Positions 1 through 5,303 of a stretch of DNA of 5,303 bases are shown here, one piece after another. Source of the DNA: Comamonadaceae bacterium (GTDB lineage: Bacteria; Pseudomonadota; Gammaproteobacteria; Burkholderiales; Burkholderiaceae_C); NCBI GenBank assembly GCA_947457975.1, contig CANGYC010000179.1, positions 1 to 5,303 on the forward strand. The letters are read 5' to 3'. Positions within the stretch are counted from its first letter, which is position 1. The number at the start of each line of letters is the position of its first letter. Position numbers and translations under genes: made by a program. The notes under the pieces are model-generated. The model saw only the letters and a list, made by a program, of their open reading frames with translations, did no database searches and was not told the DNA's origin.

Positions 1-742
1 GCATGCTGGCGCTCATCATGTTCAGGCGTGCCTCGGTGTCCTGGCCGTTCTGGGTGGCGCGTTCAATGTGGGCCCAGCCGCGCTCCAGGCCGTCGAGCGC
101 AATGCCGTCGGCTGGGGGGTTGAAGAGCGGGGCCATGAAGGTTTCCATGCAGTGGGCAATGGCGTCCATGCCGGTGGCGGCCGTGAGGCCTGGCGGCAGG
201 CCCAGGGTGAGCGCCGGGTCGCAGATGGCGGCCTTGGGCAGCAGGTGCCAGTTGTGAAAGCCGAGCTTGCGGCCGTCGTCCACGATGAGGATGGCGCCCC
301 GGGCCACCTCGCTGCCGGTGCCGGCCGTGGTGGGCACGGCGATGAGTGGCAGCACCTTGTCGGTGATGCGGGTTGATCCGCCCTCAATGGTGGCGTAGGT
401 CTTGAGCGGGCCGGGGTGGGTGGCCAGGATGGCCACGCCCTTGGCGCAGTCAATGGCCGAGCCGCCGCCCAGGGCAATGAGGCCGTCGCACTGCTCGCGG
501 TGGAACACGTCCACAGCGGCGCGCACGGCGGCCTCGTTGGGGTTGGAGGGGGTCTCGTCAAAGCAGGCCGAGGGCAGGCCAGCGAGGGCGTCTTGCGCCT
601 GCTGCAAGAGGCCTGCGGCGCGCACGCCCCGGTCGGTGACGATGAGGGGGCGCTTCATGCCCACGCGTTCGCATTCGCTTTTGAGCAGGCGCAGGGCGCC
701 GACTTCCATTTGAATTTGCGTGAGGTAGTAAATCAGTGCCAT
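1..742 (-). CDS. Iron-containing (group III) alcohol dehydrogenase, C-terminus outside window
   Basis: NAD(P)-dependent, metal-dependent alcohol dehydrogenase of the Fe-ADH family, probably cytoplasmic; the substrate cannot be told. Only the first 247 residues are visible, against a family length near 380; the gene runs off the left edge. The nucleotide-binding domain shows the GGGS loop at residues 92-95 with D98 and K101, followed by TTAGTGSE at 138-145. The metal-binding half begins with GMDAIAHCMETF, where D193 and H197 match the first two iron ligands of FucO-type enzymes. The two remaining histidine ligands would lie beyond the edge. The ATG at 742-740 is preceded by GGAG five bases upstream, which fixes the start. 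The gene is divergent from the esterase, with 137 bases between their starts. No frameshift is seen in the visible part. The family assignment is firm; the physiological role is not. Confidence 0.93.
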   Translation of the reverse strand, partial: MALIYYLTQIQMEVGALRLLKSECERVGMKRPLIVTDRGVRAAGLLQQAQDALAGLPSACFDETPSNPNEAAVRAAVDVFHREQCDGLIALGGGSAIDCAKGVAILATHPGPLKTYATIEGGSTRITDKVLPLIAVPTTAGTGSEVARGAILIVDDGRKLGFHNWHLLPKAAICDPALTLGLPPGLTAATGMDAIAHCMETFMAPLFNPPADGIALDGLERGWAHIERATQNGQDTEARLNMMSASM

Positions 743-813
743 GTGTTCTCCGAAGTGGGCCACCCTGGCTGGGGTACCGCCAGCGCTACCATTGCGCCTT
801 TGTGTCCACTGTA

Positions 814-832
814 GCGGGCCCCGTGCGGGCCC
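814..832. repeat. GCGGGCCC tandem repeat / GGGCCC dyad in divergent intergenic region
   Basis: The octamer GCGGGCCC occurs at 814-821 and again at 825-832, 11 bases start to start, about one helical turn. Because GGGCCC is self-complementary, the same stretch is also an inverted repeat (816-821 and 827-832) with a 5-base spacer. It lies in the 137-base region 743-879 between the divergent dehydrogenase and esterase starts. That position would suit an operator for a regulator of both genes, but GC-rich words recur by chance in DNA of this composition. I found no convincing -35/-10 pair in either direction in this region. Confidence 0.35.
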
Positions 833-879
833 ACACGAATGCAAACCCGAACTGCCTTGCGGGCCACCTTCTGCCGGCC

Positions 880-1845
880 ATGACCGAATTGCACAAAAAG
901 CTCACCCCCGGCATGCGCCAGGTGATCCAGGGCCTTGAAAAGGCCAAACGCCCGCCCATGCACAGCCTGTCGCCTGAACAGGCGCGCCAGGCCTATGCCG
1001 CCGGTGCCCAGGTGCTGGAGGTGCCCGTGCGTGAACTGCCTCGCGTGGAAGCGCTTAGCCTGCCCACGCGCGATGGCCACCTGCTGCCCGTGCGCCTCTA
1101 TGCGCCCACGGCCCGGCAGCAGGGCGTGCTTTTGCCGGCGCTGGTGTTCCTGCACGGTGGCGGCTTCACCATAGGCGGCATCGACACGCACGATGTGCTG
1201 TGCCGCGAGCTCAGCCACCACGCCGGCTGTGCGGTGCTCTCGGTGGATTACCGGCTGGCGCCCGAGCACCGTTTCCCCACCGCCGTGCACGACGCCTGGG
1301 ATGCGCTGGCCGCCATTCACGCGCGGGCGGCTGAACTGGGCCTGGATGCGCAGCGCCTGGCCGTGGGCGGCGACAGCGCGGGTGGCACCCTCGCGGCCGT
1401 GTGCGCCATCCAGGCGCGCGATGCGGGCCTGCCATTGGCGCTGCAGCTGCTCATTTACCCCGGCACGGTGGCCTTTCAGGACACCGAGTCGCACCGCACC
1501 TTTGAGCAGGGCTTCATCTTGAGCGCCGAGATGATCCGCTGGTTCTTTGACCACTACATTGACGAGGCGCACCGCCTGGATTGGCGCTTTTCGCCCATCC
1601 ATGCCGACGACCTGGAGGGCGTGGCCCCAGCCTGGCTGGCCCTGGCCGAGTGCGACCCGCTGCACGACGAAGGCCTGCTGTACGCCGACCGGCTGCGCCA
1701 TTCGGGCGTGCCGGTGGACCTGGAGATCTACCGGGGCGTGACGCATGAATTCATCAAGATGGGCCGTGTGCTGCCCGAAGCCCGGCTCTTTCATGCCGAT
1801 GCGGCGCGGGCCCTGCGGCGGGCCTTTGGCACCGCAGGCGACTGA
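880..1845 (+). CDS. Alpha/beta-hydrolase fold-3 (HSL/family IV) esterase
   Basis: A 321-residue carboxylesterase of the hormone-sensitive-lipase-like bacterial family, which hydrolyses short-chain acyl esters. Motifs appear in family order: the oxyanion-hole HGGG at residues 92-95, DYRLAPEHRFP from residue 123, the nucleophile elbow GDSAGG with S166, the acid in ECDPLHDEG with D259, and the base in GVTHEF with H289. The triad S166/D259/H289 is complete and the length is normal. No signal peptide is seen, so the enzyme is probably cytoplasmic. The frame is open back to an ATG at 736, but I chose the ATG at 880: it gives the usual family N-terminus (an ELHK-like start followed by PMHSLSPEQAR). 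The upstream extension is unlike the family and would overlap the divergent dehydrogenase start. No good Shine-Dalgarno sequence precedes 880, so the start is less certain than the family. The next gene follows after 30 bases and is probably co-transcribed. Confidence 0.93.
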   Translation: MTELHKKLTPGMRQVIQGLEKAKRPPMHSLSPEQARQAYAAGAQVLEVPVRELPRVEALSLPTRDGHLLPVRLYAPTARQQGVLLPALVFLHGGGFTIGGIDTHDVLCRELSHHAGCAVLSVDYRLAPEHRFPTAVHDAWDALAAIHARAAELGLDAQRLAVGGDSAGGTLAAVCAIQARDAGLPLALQLLIYPGTVAFQDTESHRTFEQGFILSAEMIRWFFDHYIDEAHRLDWRFSPIHADDLEGVAPAWLALAECDPLHDEGLLYADRLRHSGVPVDLEIYRGVTHEFIKMGRVLPEARLFHADAARALRRAFGTAGD

Positions 1846-1875
1846 TTCTTTCCCCCCGGCATACTCAGCGACTCC

Positions 1876-2733
1876 ATGAACAAGCAAGATTTCCGCTTCT
1901 TCCACCGCCTGCGCGTACGCTGGGCCGAGGTGGACATGCAAAAAATCGTCTTCAATGCCCACTACCTGATGTACGTGGACACGGCGATTTCCGACTACTG
2001 GCGCGCCCTGGCGCTGCCCTACGAGGAGGCCATGCACCAGCTGGGTGGCGATCTTTACGTCAAGAAAAGCAGCCTGGAGTACCACGCCTCGGCGCGCTTT
2101 GACGACCAGCTGGAAGTGGGCATGCGCTGCAGCCGTATCGGCAATTCGTCCATGACCTTTGAGGCCGGCATCTTCCGTGGCGAAGAGCTGCTCATTTCAG
2201 CCGAGCTGGTGTACGTGTTCGCCGACCCGGCCACCCAAACATCGCGCCCCGTGCCCGAGGCCCTGCGGCAGTGCCTGCTGGGCTTCGAGGCTGGCGAGCC
2301 TGTGGTGGAGGTGCGCACAGCCAGCTGGCAGGTGCTGGGTGCAGACGCCATGAAGGTGCGCGTGGAAGTGTTTGTGGACGAGCAGCGCATCCCGCTGGAG
2401 ATGGAGCAGGACCCGGCGGATCCGCATTGCTTGCACGCGGTGGCCTACAACCGGCTCGGCCAGGTGGTGGCCACCGGCCGCTTGCTGCCCAGCGAGGGCG
2501 GCGTGGCACGCATCGGCCGCATGGCGGTCAAGCGTTTGCTCAGAGGGGCCGGGCAGGGCGCCCGGGTGCTCGACACCTTGGTGCAGGCCGCTCGAGAGCG
2601 CGGCGATGCCCAGGTGCTGCTGCACGCCCAGCGCAGCGCCGAGGGCTTTTATGCCCGGGCCGGCTTTGCGCCGCAGGGCGATGGCTTCGATGAAGCGGGC
2701 CTGCCGCATATCGAGATGGTGCGCGCCACCTGA
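1876..2733 (+). CDS. Fusion of hotdog (4HBT/YbgC-like) acyl-CoA thioesterase and GNAT acetyltransferase
   Basis: A 285-residue two-domain protein. Residues 1 to about 135 form a hotdog thioesterase domain: RVRWAEVDMQKIVFNAHYLMYVD near the N-terminus places D20 where YbgC/4HBT enzymes carry the catalytic aspartate, and about 115 residues of typical hotdog sequence follow. After a short linker (about 136-150), residues 151-285 form a GNAT domain of the ElaA/YjcF kind. It has VEVFVDEQRIPLEME at 163-177, VVATGRLLP at 197-205, the acetyl-CoA pyrophosphate loop RGAGQG at 223-228 after IGRMAV, and FYARAGF at 258-264 with a closing LPHIEM. Each domain has normal length and there is no stop or frame break between them, so this is a true fusion in this sequence. 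The hotdog domain probably hydrolyses an acyl-CoA thioester and the GNAT domain probably moves an acetyl group from acetyl-CoA; both substrates are unknown. The start has no clear Shine-Dalgarno sequence, but the hotdog fold requires it. The gene lies 30 bases after the esterase. Confidence 0.9.
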   Translation: MNKQDFRFFHRLRVRWAEVDMQKIVFNAHYLMYVDTAISDYWRALALPYEEAMHQLGGDLYVKKSSLEYHASARFDDQLEVGMRCSRIGNSSMTFEAGIFRGEELLISAELVYVFADPATQTSRPVPEALRQCLLGFEAGEPVVEVRTASWQVLGADAMKVRVEVFVDEQRIPLEMEQDPADPHCLHAVAYNRLGQVVATGRLLPSEGGVARIGRMAVKRLLRGAGQGARVLDTLVQAARERGDAQVLLHAQRSAEGFYARAGFAPQGDGFDEAGLPHIEMVRAT

Positions 2734-2773
2734 GGCGCGCCTGCCGCTGCCACTTCAGGGCACGCCAGCCGGC

Positions 2774-3595
2774 TTAGGCTGCGGTGCTGTCCGGCCAGGC
2801 CAGGGTGTCTTCGCGCAGGGCTTGCCCGCCCTCAGGCAGCCAGGTTTTTTCTTGCATGCGAACGCTCAGGCCTTGCGGCGTGAGACTGGCCTCCATCAGG
2901 GTGCTGGCCCGTGTGCCATAGCGCCCGTCGGGAAAGCGCACCCAGGCACTGGAGAGATGCCGCTCAGCTTCGGCGCTCACGCCGGTATTCGGCAGGGCTT
3001 CGGGCGGTGCAGGGCTGGCATCGGCCAGGGCGGACCAAAGCAGCTCGGCCTGCTCGCCCGGGTGCGTGAGTGCGGCCTTGAGGCGGCTTTTGAGCTGCTC
3101 GGTCTTGGGCCAGGGCGTGTCCAGAAACGCGTTTGAGAGGCCATACAGGCCCGGCCCCAGGGCACGCTGTTGCCAGCCGGGGCTGATGCCCTCGGCCGAG
3201 GTCTGACGGTTGCTGGCCCAGTACCAGCGGCCCGACTGCAGGTCACCCACCACCAAGTTGAAGCCGCTGTAGGCCTGGGGCTCCAGCCCGGCCAAAAAGG
3301 CCTCGGGCGCCTGCTGCCCGCCCAGCCAGGCCAGTGGCAGATCGCCCCGGCTGCGCGGGCCGGCCAGACTGCCCGGCTCGCGCACATTGGTGAGCATGGC
3401 CACGCGGCCTTGGGCCGACAGGCCCAGCCAGGTGCCACCGGCCTGCAGGTCGCGACCTCCCAGCACCAGGGCACCCGATGGGGTGTGCCAGCGTGAAAGC
3501 GGCTGCGTGGGCCGCTGAAAAAACTCGTCGCGATTGGCCGCCAGCAGCAAGGGGCAGCCTGCCGACGGGGCGATGGCCAGCGCGATCAGGCACAC
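2774..3595 (-). CDS. NRDE family protein (TANGO2 homologue)
   Basis: A 273-residue member of the NRDE/TANGO2 family, named after the Asn-Arg-Asp-Glu motif, seen here at residues 21-24 in LLLAANRDEFFQRP. Other family blocks are GGRDLQAGGTWLG (46-58), LTNVREP (68-74), YSGFNLVVGD (109-118), LYGLSNAFLDTPWPK (150-164) and YGTRASTL (226-233). Cys2 directly follows the initiator; the family is thought to have an N-terminal-nucleophile-hydrolase-like fold, so Met removal exposing Cys2 could matter (inference). The biochemical role in bacteria is unsettled; animal homologues are implicated in haem and lipid handling. The start is GTG at 3595-3593, giving the family N-terminus MCLI. AAAGG eight bases upstream serves as Shine-Dalgarno sequence and overlaps the stop of the upstream ygfZ-type gene. 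With an 11-base gap, the two are almost certainly one transcript. It converges on the thioesterase-GNAT gene across 40 bases. Confidence 0.92.
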   Translation of the reverse strand: MCLIALAIAPSAGCPLLLAANRDEFFQRPTQPLSRWHTPSGALVLGGRDLQAGGTWLGLSAQGRVAMLTNVREPGSLAGPRSRGDLPLAWLGGQQAPEAFLAGLEPQAYSGFNLVVGDLQSGRWYWASNRQTSAEGISPGWQQRALGPGLYGLSNAFLDTPWPKTEQLKSRLKAALTHPGEQAELLWSALADASPAPPEALPNTGVSAEAERHLSSAWVRFPDGRYGTRASTLMEASLTPQGLSVRMQEKTWLPEGGQALREDTLAWPDSTAA

Positions 3596-3606
3596 GGAGC
3601 GGGCCT

Positions 3607-4593
3607 TTAAATGTCGTCCAGCAAAGGGTAGGGCAGGGGGAGCAGGCTGAGTGTGGCCACTGCTTCCCCTTTTGACCCATTCGCTTGCAGCCCGGCAGAG
3701 GGGTCTTCGGCGGCGCTCACCTGCATGGACACCAGGGCATCCCAGCCCGAGCCGTCTGGGCGCTGGGCGGCGGCGGCCACCGTGCCGCAGGGCTGGGTGG
3801 GGTCGCTGCCGTGAAACACCTCATCTCCAGCGGCCAGGGCCGCGCTGGCCTGCACAAGGTAAGCGCGGCGCTTGAGCGTGCCGCGGAACTGGCTGCGCGC
3901 CACCACCTCCTGGCCGGGGTAGCAGCCTTTCTTGAAGTTCACGCCGCCCACGGATTCGTAGTTGAGCATTTGCGGCACCAGGGCCTCAAAAAGCGGCTGG
4001 CCCACCAGGGCAATGCCCGAGCAGACGAGCAGCCAGTCCCAGTGCGCGGCGCCCAGTTCGCTGCCGGCCGGCAGCGGCGTGCCCGTGGGCGCCAGCCACA
4101 ACGCCAGCGGCTGGCCCGCGCCGGGGTAGAGGGAGACCACGTGGGCACCGGCCACGTCCTGACGTTGCCAGGGGGCCGAGCCGTGGCCCGCGGCCGCGTT
4201 GCCGGCCAGGCCCAGCAGGGTGAATTCTTCGCTGGCGTCGCTCAGCTTGACCTTGGCGCGCAGCACGAACATGGACAGGCGCTTGACCATGGCCGGCAGG
4301 ATGTCGCGCGGGCAGACCAGCAGCAGTTCTTCTGGGCTGGTTTTGATGACGATGAAGCTGGCCTGCATGCGGCCCTTGGCATTGCAGTAAGCCGCCAGGC
4401 GCGCAGCGTCAGAGCCAAGCAAGGCCACGTCTTGGGTGAGCTGGCCTTGCAGGAAGCTCACGACGTCGGCCCCGGCTGCGCGGATGACGCCAAGGTCCAC
4501 CAGGCGGCAGTGGCCAGACAGGGTGGCGGCCATTGACACAGAGAGGGACGAAGGGGTGGAAGCAGGGGTGGATGTGGGCAGGGTGCTGGACAT
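3607..4593 (-). CDS. ygfZ: YgfZ/GcvT-domain folate-binding protein (Fe-S cluster / tRNA modification factor)
   Basis: A 328-residue cytoplasmic protein related to the glycine-cleavage T protein but lacking that role. YgfZ homologues bind tetrahydrofolate and support assembly or repair of certain iron-sulfur enzymes, including the tRNA methylthiotransferase MiaB. Visible signatures are FLQGQLTQDV at 47-56, YCNAKGRM at 69-76, LVPQMLNYESVGGVNFKKGCYPGQEVVAR at about 205-233, and within it the diagnostic KGCYPGQE (222-229) with conserved C224. Length is normal for the family. The first 20 residues are a Ser/Thr/Pro-rich stretch, and the recognisable domain starts near residue 28. A later start at M21 (4533-4531) is therefore possible, although it has no Shine-Dalgarno sequence. 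I kept the ATG at 4593. It leads the NRDE gene in a two-gene unit and is divergent from mltG, 68 bases away. Confidence 0.93.
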   Translation of the reverse strand: MSSTLPTSTPASTPSSLSVSMAATLSGHCRLVDLGVIRAAGADVVSFLQGQLTQDVALLGSDAARLAAYCNAKGRMQASFIVIKTSPEELLLVCPRDILPAMVKRLSMFVLRAKVKLSDASEEFTLLGLAGNAAAGHGSAPWQRQDVAGAHVVSLYPGAGQPLALWLAPTGTPLPAGSELGAAHWDWLLVCSGIALVGQPLFEALVPQMLNYESVGGVNFKKGCYPGQEVVARSQFRGTLKRRAYLVQASAALAAGDEVFHGSDPTQPCGTVAAAAQRPDGSGWDALVSMQVSAAEDPSAGLQANGSKGEAVATLSLLPLPYPLLDDI

Positions 4594-4599
4594 GCCTGA

Positions 4600-4619
4600 A
4601 TTATGATCAAGTGCTTATC
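4600..4619. promoter_or_regulatory. AT-rich core of ygfZ/mltG divergent region with opposed -10-like hexamers
   Basis: A short AT-rich island inside GC-rich DNA. On the minus strand CATAAT (4605-4600) matches five of six bases of a -10 box and ends six bases before the ygfZ ATG. On the plus strand TATGAT (4602-4607) also matches five of six and overlaps it. An imperfect inverted repeat follows: GATcAAG (4605-4611), then TG, then CTTATC (4614-4619). I see no good -35 for either direction at 16-18 bases, so these calls are tentative. Confidence 0.35.
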
Positions 4620-4620
4620 T

Positions 4621-4645
4621 GGGGCCGGTTGGAGCGCCCCTTTTT
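4621..4645 (+). terminator. Small GC hairpin followed by T5 in the mltG leader (possible attenuator)
   Basis: GGGGC (4621-4625) can pair with GCCCC (4636-4640) across a 10-base loop, followed immediately by TTTTT (4641-4645), the layout of an intrinsic terminator on the plus strand. It ends six bases before the mltG Shine-Dalgarno AAGG (4651-4654). The stem is only five base pairs, though all G-C, so this may be a weak pause site, a leader attenuator, or chance. Confidence 0.3.
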
Positions 4646-4661
4646 CTGCGAAGGTTGTCTG

Positions 4662-5303
4662 GTGCGGCGTTTCTTGCTGTGGTTCACGGGCCTGGTGCTG
4701 ATGGCCGGCCTGGCGCTCTCGGGCGCTGCCCTGTGGTGGCTGCACGCGCCCATGGCCATCGTGCCCCCGGCGGGCAGTGCCGTGCTGGACCTGGAGATCG
4801 AGCCGGGCACCGCGCCGCGGCAGGTGGCCCAGGTCGTGGCCGCCAGCGGCGCGCAGGTCTGGCCCACGGGCCTCTATGCCTGGTTTCGCGTGTCAGGGCA
4901 GGCCCGTCAGATCAAGGCTGGCAACTACGAAATCACCCAGGATATGAGCCCCCGCCGCCTGCTGAACATGCTGGTGCGCGGAGAGGAAAGCCTCATGACC
5001 GTGACCTTTCCGGAGGGCTGGAATTTTCAGCAGGTGCTGGCGGCGCTGCAGAAAGCTCCATTGCTCACGCCTGAGACCCGGGGCCTCACATCCGAGCAGG
5101 TGATGGAGCGCATCGGCCGCCCGGGGGTGCATCCCGAAGGGCGCTTCTTCCCGGACACCTACACCTATGCCAAGGGCAGCAGCGACCTGGCCCTGCTCAA
5201 GCGCGCCGCCCGCTCGATGGACAAGCGCCTGGCCGAGGCCTGGGCAAAGCGCCAGCCTGGACTGCCCTTGCGCAACCCGGAAGAGGCGCTCATTCTGGCC
5301 AGC
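4662..5303 (+). CDS. mltG: Endolytic murein transglycosylase MltG (YceG-like), C-terminus outside window
   Basis: Inner-membrane lytic transglycosylase that cleaves nascent glycan strands in the periplasm and so helps set peptidoglycan chain length. The first 214 residues are present (the E. coli protein has 340). The N-terminus RRFLLW plus a hydrophobic segment at about residues 4-27 is a single membrane anchor with the bulk outside. A LysM-like region follows (about 43-112) with KAGNYEI at 85-91. The catalytic domain begins with TFPEGW (115-120) and EGRFFPDTYTY (159-169). The window stops at EEALILAS, just before the position where family members carry the IVEKET block with the catalytic glutamate, so activity cannot be judged here. 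The start is GTG at 4662, chosen because AAGG lies seven bases upstream and the charged-then-hydrophobic N-terminus begins there. In related bacteria tmk and holB often follow; this is not visible. Confidence 0.94.
   Translation, partial: MRRFLLWFTGLVLMAGLALSGAALWWLHAPMAIVPPAGSAVLDLEIEPGTAPRQVAQVVAASGAQVWPTGLYAWFRVSGQARQIKAGNYEITQDMSPRRLLNMLVRGEESLMTVTFPEGWNFQQVLAALQKAPLLTPETRGLTSEQVMERIGRPGVHPEGRFFPDTYTYAKGSSDLALLKRAARSMDKRLAEAWAKRQPGLPLRNPEEALILAS

Noticed and set aside
22..561. A 179-codon minus-strand open frame within the dehydrogenase.
   Set aside because: It is in a different frame from the iron-dependent dehydrogenase, is dominated by Pro, Ala, Arg, Ser and Thr, and has no recognisable domain.
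736..879. A 48-codon N-terminal extension of the esterase from the ATG at 736.
   Set aside because: It would overlap the divergent dehydrogenase start, matches no family N-terminus and has no ribosome binding site.
733..2085. A 450-codon open frame on the minus strand, opposite the esterase.
   Set aside because: It is antisense to a gene with a complete catalytic triad, its translation resembles no family I know, and long antisense frames are common in GC-rich DNA.
2766..2781. Hairpin CAGCC-GGCTTA-GGCTG at the convergent junction, a possible terminator.
   Set aside because: The stem is five pairs with no T tract on either strand, and it lies partly inside the NRDE coding end; I see no convincing terminator in 2734-2773.
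2372..3136. A 254-codon plus-strand open frame running through the end of the GNAT domain into the NRDE region.
   Set aside because: It is out of frame with the GNAT domain and antisense to NRDE; it has no motif and is best seen as a chance open frame.
3685..4536. A 283-codon open frame on the plus strand, opposite ygfZ.
   Set aside because: The opposite strand encodes a clear YgfZ protein; this translation is rich in G, A, H, R and Q without motifs, typical of a shadow frame.

Overview
This is a GC-rich, densely coding stretch of what looks like an ordinary proteobacterial chromosome. Codon use, gene spacing and the pairing of a YgfZ-type gene with mltG suggest a beta-proteobacterium of the Burkholderiales, most likely Comamonadaceae (Acidovorax-like). 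That placement is inference from protein style and gene order, not from a marker gene. I see no RNA genes, insertion sequences, CRISPR arrays or phage genes, and no non-coding gap longer than 137 bases.

Layout from left to right. (1) The first 247 codons of an iron-containing alcohol dehydrogenase lie on the minus strand; its C-terminus runs off the left edge. (2) A 137-base divergent intergenic region holds a GGGCCC-based dyad and direct repeat. (3) On the plus strand come an HSL-type (family IV) alpha/beta-hydrolase esterase with a complete catalytic triad and, 30 bases later, a fusion protein joining a hotdog (4HBT/YbgC-like) acyl-CoA thioesterase domain to a GNAT acetyltransferase domain. 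(4) After a 40-base convergent junction, two minus-strand genes form a tight pair: a YgfZ-type folate-binding protein and, 11 bases downstream, an NRDE/TANGO2-family protein starting at GTG. (5) A 68-base divergent region leads to the plus-strand gene for the endolytic murein transglycosylase MltG, which also starts at GTG. It is cut by the right edge just before the expected catalytic glutamate motif.

The right half is housekeeping: iron-sulfur cluster maintenance (YgfZ), a conserved NRDE protein, and peptidoglycan strand termination (MltG). The left half is accessory metabolism with an ester, acyl-CoA and alcohol flavour (dehydrogenase, esterase, thioesterase-acetyltransferase), but no specific pathway can be named from sequence. 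The most unusual item is the thioesterase-GNAT fusion. The regulatory DNA between ygfZ and mltG also deserves a look: it has overlapping opposed -10-like hexamers and a small GC hairpin followed by five T just before the mltG ribosome binding site. I found no evidence for a novel defence, mobile or RNA system here.
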